DNA of 64,000 bases. Origin: Taudactylus pleione (lineage: Eukaryota > Chordata > Amphibia > Anura > Myobatrachidae). The stretch spans positions 13,314,501 to 13,378,500 of the forward strand of contig JAUIMM010000115.1 of NCBI GenBank assembly GCA_031769625.1, given 5' to 3'. Below the pieces are notes generated by a model that was not told the DNA's origin, did not search any database, and saw only the letters and a program-made list of their open reading frames with translations. A program made the position numbers and the translations under genes. This document shows positions 1-11,450 of the stretch, one piece after another. Each line of letters starts with the position of its first letter. The stretch's first letter is position 1.

Positions 1-228
1 ACCGTCGGGCTAAGTGCTTCTTCCGCCAATCGTTGAGCCTGCGGAGACCACGTGGAGGTGACACGCAGGGATTTTCCGGCGTTTGACACGAACTGAACTT
101 CCGGCTATTCTCATTGCCCTGGTTCCGGTCTTGTCCCGGGCGCGCCGAGAGGGAGGAGTGACATGCGTCCGGACTGGTAAGCTATGTTAATTTTGTTGTT
201 TGTCTGTTATATTTGTCATTGTGCATTG

Positions 229-268
229 GGCATCCTGAGGAAGGGACGTGTAGTCCTGAAACGTTGAT
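229..268 (+). ncRNA. hammerhead-like ribozyme core
   Basis: CTGAGGA (235-241) fits the CUGANGA core box. It is followed by a 5-bp hairpin (243-247 with 253-257, loop GTGTA) and then GAAAC (258-262). This is the order core box, stem II, GAAA of a hammerhead. Stem III and the cleavage site are not clear, so it may be a decayed or minimal form. Confidence 0.3.
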
Positions 269-432
269 GCTTATGCATTAAACTACTTTGCCACGTTTAC
301 ATCTTACGAAGTTCTATGAGTGCCACCTCTGTTTACTGTATATGTCGGGGACGCTGTTCCCTGCAAGGAGGGCACCGGAGCAAGTACTTTGTATTTTTCT
401 TTGTTTGTGAGTGCCGGATCTCCTGTGCAACT

Positions 433-457
433 TTATATATATATATATATATATATT
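433..457. repeat. (TA)n microsatellite, hAT insertion site
   Basis: An AT dinucleotide run ends the Penelope-like tail. The same run resumes at 1539-1568 on the other side of hAT copy A, so the transposon landed inside the microsatellite. Confidence 0.85.
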
Positions 458-570
458 AATTAGGGGTGAGCGGGTTCGGATTTCTGAAATCCGAACCACC
501 CCGAGCCCCCCCGATCCGAGGCCGATCCGAGTCAGGCTCGACTTTTCCCGCCTGACTCGGATCTGAAATC

Positions 571-655
571 GAGGCAAAACGTCATCATCCCGCCTTCCGG
601 GTCTCGCGGGTTTTGGATTCTATATAAGGTACCCGCGTCGGCGCCATTTTCTCAC
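571..655 (+). promoter_or_regulatory. hAT transposase promoter module, copy A
   Basis: AAAACGTCATCATCC (a TGACG half-site on the minus strand) is followed by TATATAAG at 621-628 and GCGCCATTTTC about 20 bases downstream. The same order recurs in copy B (26452-26531) and, diverged, in copy C (11012-11085), which suggests functional retention. Confidence 0.5.
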
Positions 656-944
656 TCGGCTGTGGGCAGTGAAGAGGGAGGGTGGGAGTTAGGGCTGGCT
701 GGGCTGTGTAGGGTAGTGTAGTGTAGTGCAGTGTAGTGTTGTGCTGTGCTGTGCTGCTGTTGTCCATAGGGGCTGTGTCCACTCCTCCAAAGTCCATAGG
801 GGCTGGCTGGACTGTGTTGTGCAGTCAGTTGTCCATAGGGGCTGTGTCCACTCCAAAGTCCTGTGCAGTGTCCCAGTCCTAAAGGGGTGCTGTAGTGTTG
901 TCCAGGGGGTGCTCTGTCCGTCAGGGGTGCTCCCCCCAAGTGCA

Positions 945-1485
945 AAAAAAAATTATTTTTTCTGTGTTTGTGAATTGTGTGCACAGTAGCAGCCTGTGCA
1001 TCAACAAAGTAGTGCCAAGCGTGCGCCTGTGTCATAAGTAAAGGGCCGGCTGGCTTGACCGTTAAAGGGTGCTGTAACCCCCAAAGTGCACTCCAAACAA
1101 AATAAAAAATATTTTCTATGTTTGTGAATTGTGTGCACTGTGGCTACACGTGCATCAACAAAGGAGCAGCGCCAAGCGTGCGCCTGTGTCCCATTAGTAA
1201 AGCGCCGGCTGGCTTGACCGTTAAAGGGTGCTGTAACCCCCAAAGTACACTCCAAACAAAATAAAAAAATATTTTCTGTGTTTGTGAATTGTATGCACTG
1301 TAGCCGCACGTGCATCAACAAAGTAGTACCAAGCGTGCGCCTGTGTCATAAGTAAAGGGCCGTCTGGCTTGACCGTTAAAGGGTGCTGTAACCCCCAAAG
1401 TGCACTCCAAACAAAATAAAAAATATTTTCTGTGTTTGTGAATTGTGTGCACTGTGGCCGCACGTGCATCAACAAAGGAGCAGCG
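945..1485. repeat. tandem array, ~154-160 bp units (copy A)
   Basis: Anchor word ACAAAG recurs at 1004, 1158, 1318 and 1472, giving periods of 154, 160 and 154. Each unit carries TGTTTGTGAATTGTGTGC, GCGTGCGCCTGTGTC and GGTGCTGTAACCCCC. It is the same unit as the nine-copy array of copy B. Long stop-free frames here are by-products of the repeat. Confidence 0.9.
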
Positions 1486-1535
1486 CCAGATCCAAAACCA
1501 AAACACAAAACACGAAAAGTGGCCGGTGCACACCA

Positions 1536-1568
<33 letters not shown>

Positions 1569-1571
<3 letters not shown>

Positions 1572-2904
1572 CTTGGCTCAGTAGTCTCAGAACCTATTAC
1601 ATAACCCTTTATGTGTCTAGTTCCTTTTTTGCATTTCTCTAAGTCACTTTGTAAAGCTTTAGGGAGTTTTAGTTTCCTCTGCACAAATAAGCAGAATATG
1701 TGAAGTCAGTTCTGAAAGAGGTGTGATTACATAAATAACCTATTAGTCGTCACTTATATCATCCTGCGGCAGAGGCTGCTACACTGCAAATATATCCTTG
1801 ACTTAGCATTGTTCCTTAATGTTCGCAAAGCAGAATTTATAATACCAACAAACAGTACAATTAACAATGCCCTTAACAGGCAGTTACTGTAGTAACGTGT
1901 TACCTTAATTTACTTCAGAGTTCTCCTGTAAGAAGTCTGTAGTCGGCTTGTGTTTTTCTGATGCTCATGATGAAAGGAACTGAAACATTTACTACATGTA
2001 ACACAATAGATGTATGGGGTCTATTTATTAATCACCAAAAAGCTTTTTTTATTTTATTATTTGAATCTGCACTGAAAGCCTACGTCCTGGCTTCCAGTGC
2101 AGGACGTATTTGTGAATCTGCTGATGTGGTCAGTATATGCTCACTGCTGCTTGCCAGCATCATTGGGGAGCTAAGCTAACACAGCGATCGAAAATCTGTC
2201 TCTCTTTTTGGTCGGATTTGATAAATAGGTCCCTTTTTATTTTCATTTTTAGCAAACTGTGAGTTTTAAACTAGATAAATATGCAAATTACATATTATAT
2301 CATTATATCTGGATTCAATTTAGCAAGAAAATAATTAAACCTAAAACAGTATAATGAATTCCTTCTGGACACCGATCCAGTGAGTACACTATTATGGGAA
2401 TATAGTGTTGAAAAAACCTGTTCTAGCTCATTCTGACATAGAGTTAAGCTGTTCATCATGATGCTAAATCCGAAAGCCTCTAGCTTGAAACAGAAAGCAG
2501 TATGGCACTGAAACAGAATGGCACTCTAGAGGCCTAAGCGTTTGTTAATACATTAATATATAATGTTACTCGCTACCTAAAATATCCTCTTCTATTGTTT
2601 CCCCCTGCAGTTTACTAGATCCAAGAAAATAGATTTGCATTTATTACTTGTTTCTACTAAGAAAACAGCCTCTCAGTAATCCCATAATATATTACTCTTG
2701 TTCATTAAAAATCATATTGTACAATGTATAATTATAGATTTCAAAAAGCAGACATTCTCTAAGTTTTTAAAAGTTGGATTTAAGATCAAGACATACTCTA
2801 CTTTTAACATATTCTCATAATATAAGATAGATTTTCTCTTAAGAGATACTTGCCATTTTAGATAAATGAGTGTGTGTGGAATGGTTTATCCACTTAACCG
2901 GCGG
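1569..2904. other. AT-rich intergenic stretch without recognised gene
   Basis: Apart from the MITE at 2016-2233, I see no coding sequence, RNA gene or clear repeat. Short open frames lack any recognisable domain. Confidence 0.6.
2016..2233. mobile_element. MITE with GGGRCCTATTTATYAA-type ends
   Basis: The left end GGGGTCTATTTATTAA is matched by the inverted right end TTGATAAATAGGTCCC. Length is about 218 bp with no coding capacity. The target duplication is not resolved. Confidence 0.55.
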
Positions 2905-3306
2905 CAGGGCCGACAAGAGCCGCTCCGGGCCCAGGTGTCAGGGATTGTGGCCTAATCATGGGAGGCATGGCCACGCCGCCTTAGAAAAAGAATAACTTAT
3001 TTCCGCGCCGCAAAGCGGTGCTCCACGCTGGGGAGGGGGCGCTGCATGTCCCTCAGCCCAGCGCACAGCCAATGGGGGCGCAATCAGCGTGATCGCTCCC
3101 CCCATAGGCTTAGCAAACTGGTCTGGCTGCTGTTTTAGCAGCCACGAGCAGTCTCCCAGTGCAGCCCAGCACACAGCAGTGTGTGCTGGGCTGCTGTGAC
3201 TTAAGAGGGAGGGGGACCGGTGCCAGACCCGGGCCCCTTCTGGGCCCCTGCAGCAAGCCCGGGCCTAGGTAATTTGTACCTGCTCCCCCCCCTCTCAGTG
3301 CCCCTG
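2905..3306. mobile_element. GC-rich hAT-type MITE
   Basis: It starts CAGGGCCG and ends GCCCCTG. The flanking 8-mers ACCGGCGG and ACTGACGG agree at 6 of 8 positions, as expected for an aged 8-bp hAT duplication. The interior is GC-rich and non-coding, with short palindromes around 3165-3200. Confidence 0.5.
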
Positions 3307-4512
3307 ACTGACGGCATCACATGTGATGCGACCGCAGCCAGCAGTGCTTCAGCTGGCAAAGTCGTATCGCATGCCACCGCGCTGCCAAGTTGCTTCACAT
3401 GAATTTTGCATCAAAGATCCGTTCTGCAGAACAGATCTCCTCCGACTCCCCAGACCCCCCAAAAGTGATGCGGTGGTCTGTGACCCACCCCAGAATGCTT
3501 TGCAAATGGCACTCCAGGGCGCATATTCCGGGAATTGCAGTGCGAGATGGGGAACTTAGCCCAAGCACTTTTTGTCTGATCAATGCAAGTGCAGAGGGGG
3601 GGGATCTAACATCAGTGGGGATAAGGTGGGGGGGGGACTAATAAAAAGTAATCTGACTCTGGAGGGGGGTAAAATAATAAAAAACAAATTATATTGGTCA
3701 CAGGGGAGGAGGAGGAGGAGGAGGAGGGGGGCAAAGAAAAAGAGTACTTTTACAGGGGGGGTTGGTTTAAAAAATGGATGTTTTAACTATTAATGGAGTG
3801 TGTGGTGCGTGTGTCGGGGGGATATTATTATAAGGATTTATGACCACTGGGGGATCTACTGCCTATGGGGGGATGGGCAGTTTTTTTTATAATGGAGGCC
3901 TATGGACACAGAGGGATGGGGAAGTTGCAAAACTCTCCTTAGATATATATTTTTTAAATAAAATATTTAAATATATTATTAAAAATAATTTTTAAACTTT
4001 ATTAAATAATTAAAAAAAACTACCATTTCTGTGCGGTTTTCTGGGAATTAAATCGTCATTTAAACGGTTAAAATAATACTAAACATTGGATTGTCTAGAT
4101 AGTTTACATACACAATTGCTCACATGGTTTGATCCTGCTATCTGGTGTGAGTGCTGAGTGACAGGATCAGCGTGGACAGACATTTTCGCAGCCAAGATTG
4201 ACGAGAGCTTTCTATTTAGTCAATAGGAACAGGGGCCTGGCATAGGCATCACATGTGCATGATTTTGATAAGTGGTGTGTGGGCTGCAAATGCAAGTTAT
4301 TAAAATTTTAAAGCAAAGGGTAATTTATTGCTTTGTTTGTTCGAGAGGAGGATGTGTTCAAAATTGCAACACTGTCAAAAGTTAGAAAATTAAATTACAC
4401 AGACCTACACATAAATGTGAGATTACATAAATGTGATTGTCACAAACAGTGGTGAAAGCGGGAAATTTAGAGGTGCTAGTAAGGAAAAAAAAAATCTCAA
4501 AAAAACGTTTTA
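3307..4512. other. purine-rich then AT-rich stretch, no gene
   Basis: G-rich runs dominate 3590-3930, including a GGA/GAG tract near 3703-3730. AT-rich sequence follows to 4080 and unassigned sequence to 4512. I see no supported coding sequence. Confidence 0.6.
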
Positions 4513-4647
4513 CACATTGTCATTATGGGGTAATTGTGTGTAGAATTTTGAGGACAAATAGGAATTTATTCCATTTTGGAATAAGGCTGTAACATAATAA
4601 AATGTGGAAAAAGTGAAGCATTGTGAATACTTTCTGGATGCACTGTA
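4513..4647. mobile_element. Tc1/mariner terminal fragment
   Basis: The stretch with TGTCATTATGGGGTAATTG, CCATTTTGGAATAAGGCTG and a final CTTTCTGGATGCACTGTA matches, from memory, the terminal repeat of Tc1-type elements common in fish and frogs. It abuts a TA at its right end. No transposase or partner end is seen, so it is a solo terminus. Confidence 0.7.
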
Positions 4648-5120
4648 TGTCCTGCATCTTTATCCATTTCCTTTAGTAACATTTCAAACAAATTCTGGAT
4701 TTTGCTTTACATCATTGGTGGGGTTTTCTTGTTCACTCAGTCTTTCAAGCGTAGCCCATGTTGAATTCTATATATATATATTGAAGATCATTTAAAGTTG
4801 TGTCAAACTATTCTTCCTCTTCTTGTGCAAAGTTGCTCTTACAACATTACAGTCTGTATGTACACACACTGCTCTTTTATTTAATTTATCATATTCTCTT
4901 AGTAATGTATTGTACATACATTATGTACAATACATTAGTGCATTATACAGTACAAAGATTCAAAGATGTCCATGAAAACAACTGTGTCGGCATTTAGCGT
5001 TGCATGTATCTTACACTTTTGGCTCCTTGAACTTGGAGTGACAGCTTAACATACAAGTGCATTGCAGTAGAAGAGTACAGAGGCAAGTTAAACACCTCCT
5101 TTTCAGCTGTGTCTTATTTG

Positions 5121-5520
5121 GGGAAGCAGTCGGGAAGCCGATGGACGCAATCCCGACCACCGGCTTCCCGACTGTCTAATCAAGGCAGGGTACAAATGAC
5201 AGATGTCGAAATCCCGATGCCTGTCATTTTACCTATGCCGGGAGCCCAACGCCGGACATCCCAATCAAAGGTAAGTCGGGCGCCGGGCGCGGACAGCCGC
5301 TGGGGGGAGGATTAGGTTTAGGGCCTCCTGGGGGACTCAGGGTTTGGCACCCCCCTGGGAGGGATAGGTTTAGTGCTAGGGAAAGGGGGGGGTTAGGGTT
5401 AGGCACCCCTAAGAGAGGGTTAGGGTTAGGGGGGATGGAGATTAGGGTTACTTACCTTTAGCAGCAGTCAGGATCTTCACCCCTGCCGGGCATGCGCTTT
5501 CGGGTAATACATACCGATCC
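5121..5520 (+). mobile_element. telomere-like element, copy 1 (MULE-like MITE)
   Basis: It is flanked by perfect 9-bp duplications TCTTATTTG (5112-5120 and 5521-5529). The left part has a hairpin (5125-5168: CAGTCGGGAAGCC with GGCTTCCCGACTG). The middle is rich in GGTTAGG and GGGTTAGGG-like words (5310-5450). There is no coding capacity. Relatives are at 18487-23205 (interrupted), 21019-21216 and 25525-26014. A 9-bp duplication fits Mutator-like elements; the superfamily is inferred from this alone. Confidence 0.8.
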
Positions 5521-5529
5521 TCTTATTTG

Positions 5530-6289
5530 AACTAAACTATTCCTAAAATATGTAACACTGTATATACTGTAAGACTAAAACCCTGCACCTATACAAATGA
5601 GTTTCCAAGTTGATTATGATGTTACATCATTGTCCCGGATGCATCTCTGCTCTTTTTTTTAAAGTTGAACATATCTTAAAATGTGAGCTACCCAAAACAC
5701 AGGCATAAAGACCCGTTACTTGGTACATGCAAATTTGGCATCTTTGTCTGTGTCTTGGTAAGTTGGCAAGAATCTCTTTATTGTTGCATTACGTATATGC
5801 ACAAAACAGGGCATATTAGTTTTCTGTCATTATAAAAGAGCAGTAACGATGTGATTGATCTCCAATGTGTAATTGTATGATATTTCTGCAATCATTTCAA
5901 AGAAGTATTTTATGTAAAAAGTATGACATCTGATGCACACATAGCAAATGTAAAATGTCATTAAAATGCATCAATTTTAATTTAATTAAGAGCGCTGCAT
6001 GATGTAGATGAGGAAGTTAATAGAGGTTGTTGTGATGAGTTATCCAGTTGTAATAATCCATGGTTAAAATGATTGGTGAAAGAGTAATTTGTATAATAAT
6101 TATATTTACAATGCAAATAAATTTCAATATTCATAAATATCCTCCCAATACACCTTGTTAAATTAAGCTGAATAAATACTGGTGTTCATTATACAATTGT
6201 CCATTGACTTGTTAACTTGTTATCTATAGTTGTGTTCAGTTTCTATAACAATTGATCTCCATGCATTGTATTGTATTCATTAATTTATG
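5530..6289. other. AT-rich stretch, no gene
   Basis: No supported feature is seen. It may include the degraded 3' part of the Penelope element that lies to the right on the minus strand. Confidence 0.5.
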
Positions 6290-7700
6290 TTTTTTAAAAG
6301 GTATCGGACCTACATTTTATATAGTGTAGTATTTCTTCTCTAATAGCAATATAAGTCCCCTTAGTGCATAAATACAGTGTAATTTTGAAATTGTGTATGA
6401 GAGTCACAAAACACTTCTTCCCAAATTGTGTTTTTACATCTCTAATTACCCACTGTGATGGTACATAATTTATGGACAAAAATCTTTTTATACCCTTTTT
6501 AGAACATTCATGATTGTTTTTACAATTTAAGAATATTGAATATGTTTCCAGGCATTTTAAACTTTTACTCATCTTGCATGATCCACATCTCAAAAAAAAT
6601 CTAGTTTCCTTATTCGTCTTCAGTTTAAAATTATTTTAGAAATTTGATGTCTCTCGATAATTACATTTTGTGTTTTCAAGTAATTGTTTTCTACTGGATT
6701 ATTTTTTAACACATTCCAATGTGTCTAAATTATATTGTCTATTTTTTGTATAATACTGATCATACTGAGATTTAAAAGCCCATTGGTAGTCATCTTCTCT
6801 TCTTGATTTGTTGTTCCTGATATTAAGGTAATTATCCATATTTATTTGTCAATTTTTCCTTTGCTTAATGTATTATTTGTTCATTGAGACCTTTTCAATA
6901 AAAATGTATCCAATTGGTTTATAATATTTGTTTTGATATAACATATTATTTTAATACATTTGAGTTGACCTAAAGATTTATTATGTTTAATTGACTGCAA
7001 AAATTTGTTCCTTTGTAAAATTAAAAATAAACGTCAACAAAATGAAACCAACAGGTGTGCCCCTAAGGTTTCCAGAAGACAGATGTTATTAAGCTCCCAG
7101 TTATGCCATAAATAATTTGGCATAGCTGGGGCAAACTTGGTACCCATAGCAATTCCTCTCTGTTGCAAATTAAAATCCCCAACAAATTAAAAATTATTAT
7201 TTTATAATAAAAAAACAAATTACTTTTCTCAAAATTTATTTTTACTTTTTGCTTTGTCCTGTATTATATAAAGATAAATCTATTTAAAAATAAAGCTGCT
7301 GTAATTGTCTACTTGTATTTTTACAGTTTAGAGTGTATGAATGAACTGCATCTTTGTTTGATCAACCAATGATTAGAGGTGGGATTCCATATAAGTAGGT
7401 AAATTGTTTGCAATGCTATTAGTTCTTCCCAGATGTTTTTGTATGGATCTTTGGAAACACAATTATGACTGTGGTAGATGAATCCTCTATTCTAATAAGG
7501 CTTCCTTCCTCTTTAGTGAGGATTCCATCATTTTGTACTGTATTGATCAAGATGGTGAATTTTTTTAAATATTTTTGTAGGGTCCCCCCAAAGTTTTAAT
7601 ATTAATATCACTTATGTAATTAATTTTTATTTCCTTCTTATTTGTCTCTTTACCCATTAAAACCACCCCTCCCCCTTATTTGTCAGGCTTAATGGGTTTT
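6290..7700 (-). pseudogene. Penelope-like reverse transcriptase, old relic
   Basis: Reading the minus strand, 7690-7656 gives a KPDK(stop)GGGVVL block, the N-terminal signature of Penelope reverse transcriptases. 7168-7103 gives RGIAMGTKFAPAMPNYL, the family block before the catalytic palm. 6593-6294 is an open stretch starting RCGSCKMSKSLKC, resembling the cysteine region ahead of the GIY-YIG endonuclease. These blocks lie in the expected order but in different frames with many stops, and the YxDD motif is not found. A retroelement relic with no remaining activity. An L1-type element is less likely because the GGG block and the IAMGTKFAP block are Penelope-specific. Confidence 0.7.
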
Positions 7701-9066
7701 ACAAAATACTATAATATGTTTTATTTATCTTTTTACATGTAAATGGAGACTACTATACTATAAAAGAATCAACAATATCAGTGTGCACAGACAGCGCAGA
7801 ACATAATTATACTCTTTATCATATAGTTCTTGCCATCTTTATCCTATAGTTCTTGCCATGTATGGGGTGGCACTTTATGGTTGGTATAGCTGCTGTTGGT
7901 ATCATTTGTGCATTATCATTTTCTTATTTAGTCCTTTCAAAGCCATTTTACATGGCAATCTGGTGAGAGGCATATGTAGATTGTGCAAACAGATTTAGAG
8001 CTGGGAAGGAACAATGTCCTAGCTCAAGTCTAAATTGCAATGTAAAATTTACACTAACTGCAGAATTAGAGAGAGTTGGTAAGCTACTGTAGAATTAAGT
8101 GTCATGTTTGAAGGCTGGGAGACTAGGTAAAAGTGTGACATACTATGGCAGAGTATTCCAGAGGATGGGAGCAGCCAGGGCAAATTCCTGAATGTGTGAG
8201 TGAAAAGAGGTAGTGAGGAGGTGGGGCTGCAGTCTTTAGTACACTAAAGAGAGCATGAGAGAGTATGTTAGGAAATAGTGGTGGCACTATAGGGAGGAAA
8301 AGTGTGATTGAAAGCATTGTAAGTAAGAGAAGCTTGAATTTGGTTCTGAGGGGTATAAGAGAGCCAGTGGAGTGACTGTCAGAGGGGAACATTGAGAGAG
8401 GAAAATGAGGCAGGCAGTAAAGTATAGTATAGACTGGAGATGGACAAGGCAGGAGTTTGGGGGACCGTAAAGTAGTAGATTATAGTAATATAGTTGAGAA
8501 ATTATGAAAGTTTTAATAGCTTCCAGGCAGGGACTGATTGAAGATATATTGCAGAGGTTGAAATGGCAGAATTGTGAGATGGATGGATTGTAGGGGTGGG
8601 AGAAATAAAGGGCAGAATCACAGACAGACTGTGTTACAGTGGCACAGTCTTCATTTATATGGACAGAGTGGCCAACTAGGGAAGTGATCTTAATAGTCGA
8701 TAACCATGACCCTATTTTTTCTATCTTTGGATAGCGTGAGTAGCTGCAATAGCTTAGTGTTCACAGTTCTATGTGCATGTTTTGCTACATACACATGGAT
8801 CAGCAACAAATACGTTATTATTATAGTGTTTCTAATCTTTTCTCTGTCATCCACTTCTTTATAATAAACCTCAACTACTAGTTGCAAAAGACTTGAATAT
8901 CAAAAAGCTCTTTGTGCTCCTAAAGGCGAAAATCATGATTAGCCTGGGTCTAGAGTTTTATTATGGGAAACTAATTTCTGGAGTAACAATACTAATAATA
9001 ATAAGGAATAAGGAAGTTCATAGCAGGAATATTTTTTAGAACCTCACTGTTGGATGAATTAGGACA
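7701..9066. other. unassigned stretch
   Basis: The part 8090-8660 is purine-rich on the plus strand and resembles a dispersed repeat of unknown class. The 89-residue minus-strand frame at 8123-8392 is a low-complexity by-product. I see no supported gene. Confidence 0.4.
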
Positions 9067-9273
9067 CAGGTTCTCAAACTCTGTCCTCAGGAGCCCAAAC
9101 AGTGCATGTTTTCTTTGTTTCCTCACAGAATCACAAGTGAAATACTTTAATTAGCTCCACCTGTGCATCTTTTAAAATGTGTCAGTGAGTAATGAATACA
9201 TCTGTGCTCCTGTGGGGTGACCTGGAAAATGTGAACTGTGTGGGGTCCTGAGGACAGAGTTTAAGAACTACTG
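9067..9273. mobile_element. MITE with GTTCT(C/T)AAACTCTGTCCTCAGGA ends
   Basis: The left end CAGGTTCTCAAACTCTGTCC is matched by an inverted right end (CAGTAGTTCTTAAACTCTGTCC on the minus strand, 9273 back to 9252). Flanking AATTAGGACA and AATTAAAACA suggest an 8-10 bp duplication. Non-coding. Confidence 0.6.
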
Positions 9274-9825
9274 AATTAAAACATTGTGAACTCATCTCTC
9301 TCAGTGTGAATTATGCTCTAAGCATTGGGAAAGGACCTGGGAATTCCAGGCTGATTCAGCCTATATTGATTATATGCTAATCTCATTAATTACAGCTACA
9401 TTAAATCATTTTCTTATTATTGAGAGTTATTCTTTCTTTGAACTAACAATTCATGATAGTGACCTTATTATCCTGACACAGAAACAGGTAACACATAATA
9501 AACATGACATACATTTATTGTGTGTTATAGTTGCTTAGTTCCTTTTCTGCATGCCAGCATTTTCTGGGTTGCAATGAATATGAGCGGGAAGATGCCATAT
9601 ACTAACAGAAGTATACTCAATGTACTCCTGGGAAACTTACTATAAAAACTGCTATATTTTAGTATACCAGCTCTTGAAAACAAGCAATAATTGTGTGTGT
9701 GTATTAATTTGTGTAGATTACAATTAGGGTGTTATGTTGTTTATACCATTAATATTCGATTTTTTTAACTGCATGACTAGCAGCTTGCCTATTCAGATTA
9801 AAGTTTATTTTCATGTTGTTTGTTA

Positions 9826-10105
9826 TACCCCTTTTACACTGGATCTAAAACCCGGGTTATTGCAGATTTAACCCGGGCAGCTCCCTTGTGTAAAATGGAG
9901 ACGGTCGTATCGCCGGGTCGAGAGACCTGGCAATCCAACCCAGGTAAATAGCAGGGTTTCACGCGGGCGTACCCGGGTGAAACCCTGCTGTGAGAACAGC
10001 GCACTCCGGGTCACGAGTCGGCGCCGGCTAAATTCCGGGTCTTATCCGGATTGGAACTCTGTTCCAACTCCGAGTCAGACCGGGAATTTCGGTGGAAAAG
10101 GGGTA
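9826..10105. mobile_element. PIF/Harbinger-type MITE
   Basis: Ends TACCCCTTTT(A)CAC and GGAAAAGGGGTA are inverted and are flanked by TTA on both sides (9823-9825, 10106-10108). The interior is GC-rich with AACCCGGG-type palindromes. A TTA duplication is typical of Harbinger elements. Confidence 0.65.
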
Positions 10106-10926
10106 TTAGACAGGCAATGGTTTTGGTTATGTAGGGATAAAGTGTATTCCAATAATTTGATACCACTAATGCTAGTTCTTGTAGACATCATCATCTTTGC
10201 ATGCAAACTCCTGGACTTCCCCATAAGACCATGTGGAATTGCACATACTGTAAGTAGATGAAAGGCTTCACAAAGTATAGATGCTCAATTTTGTATTATG
10301 AAAATTAACATTATTGAGATATGTTTATAATTTTCTACAAACATTAAGAATATGATTAATAGTAACAATGGTGGGGGAAGGGTAAGTGCTCTGTGATGTA
10401 GACTGATATAATGTTTGTCCCTTATTGTGTATAGTAGTGATGTAGGTACTTGATAATAAATATTGTATGTAGAATGTTGTGTGATGGCTGTACTATAGCT
10501 TGTGAGTTAGTCCCAAAATCTCGATCCAACTGGTCAGCAATAGCTGTAGGCAGGATCTTCAATCAAAAATTATAGTCTGTATGCAAAGTCAATGGTGACA
10601 AAAAGACTGTTCCAAAGTCAGTTAAGAATTATCAGTATGTCTGCTCTGCAAAAGCTGTAGGCAGTGTTTTCAATACAATAAACTTGAGGTAGGATCCTAA
10701 TACTGTATATCGTTCCTGTTACTCCTTATTTGTTGCGTGTGTAGTAAGCACCTTCTCTCTCCTCTACTTCACCTTGGGTACCTCAAAACAATGAGTGCAG
10801 TATCAGGATATTGTGGACACTGGTGATGCAGATATGGGTAAGTTGGATGGTACTTACCCTAGCGGCTTCTGCTGGTCCTCCATTCGTTGTATTAAGAATA
10901 TGATATTTGTTAGGTGCTATTTTTAT
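10106..10926. other. unassigned stretch
   Basis: No gene is seen. A short word group AGCTGTAGGCAG followed by TTCAAT occurs twice (near 10541 and 10648), hinting at an old local duplication. Confidence 0.5.
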
Positions 10927-11011
10927 TAGAGATGAGCTGGTCCTGTTCTCCGAGAACCGAACCCACCTGAACATAGGGAATCTGAGTCTGACTCGGAATC
11001 CAAAATGAGGC

Positions 11012-11085
11012 AAAACGTCATCATCCTGCTGTCGGATTTTTGCAGGTTTTGGATTCTATAAAGGTCCTGGTGATCTGCACCATTT
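11012..11085 (+). promoter_or_regulatory. hAT promoter module, copy C
   Basis: GAGGCAAAACGTCATCATCC is followed by TATAAAGG at 11057-11064 and then CACCATTTTCAC. The order and approximate spacing match copies A and B, although the flanks have diverged. Confidence 0.5.
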
Positions 11086-11450
11086 TCACTCTGGCCATGG
11101 ATAGTGTACAGAGAACAGATGTGCTCTGTGCTGCTCTGTCTGTTCAAGGGTGCAGTGTTGTCGGACTTGGGGCTGCAGTACATAAAGGGGGGGTGCTACT
11201 GTGTCACTGTTGTCCTGTCAATCAAGGGGCTGTAGTACATAAAGGGCTGCTGCTGTGTTGTCCATAAAGGTCCTGGGGCTGCATTACATAAAGGGGGGCT
11301 GCAGTACATTAAGGGGTGCTGCTGTTTTGTCCTGTCAATCAAGGGGCTAGGGCTGCAGTACATAAAGGGGTGCGATGTAGTCCAAGAGTGCTCTGTCAAT
11401 CCAGGGGTGCTCTTCTCCAGTGTAAAAAAATAAAAAGTTAATTAAACTTA

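Larger units (their letters stand above)
1..460 (+). mobile_element. Penelope-like element tail (terminal repeat fragment)
   Basis: No coding sequence is visible. A GC-rich first 170 bases is followed by an AT-rich leader, a hammerhead-like core near 235-262, and a tail containing two GAGTGC words and a T-rich stretch that runs into a (TA)n tract. A tail with the same word order, also ending in (TA)n, lies at 35765-35950, and GAAAC(GCGTT)-type cores also occur at 52085-52096 and 58541-58551. Assignment to Penelope rests on that similarity and on the known presence of hammerhead motifs in Penelope terminal repeats; no reverse transcriptase is adjacent. The left edge is cut by the window. Confidence 0.4.
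461..1538 (+). mobile_element. hAT element copy A, non-autonomous internal-deletion derivative
   Basis: It starts TAGGGGTGAGCGG and ends GTGCACACCACTA, which are imperfect inverted repeats shared with the 5.3-kb copy B (26337-31629). Flanking 8-mers ATATTAAT and ATATATAT are a plausible degenerate duplication inside (TA)n. It keeps the promoter module and about four tandem units but has lost the whole transposase region, joining the array directly to the 3' end (AAAACACGAAAAGTGGCC, 1504-1521). It would depend on a transposase supplied elsewhere. Open frames on the minus strand here are repeat translations, not genes. Confidence 0.85.

Noticed and set aside
1001..1536. Long minus-strand open frames repeating VDARAATVHTIHKHRK
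   Set aside because: They are translations of the 157-bp tandem unit, recur in copy B at 26721-27886, and have no start, splice or domain support.
6294..6593. 99-codon minus-strand frame as a small Cys-rich host protein
   Set aside because: Neighbouring blocks on the same strand place it in the cysteine region of a Penelope relic.
8123..8392. 89-codon minus-strand frame as a gene
   Set aside because: Low-complexity hydrophobic translation of a purine-rich repeat; no start context or domain.
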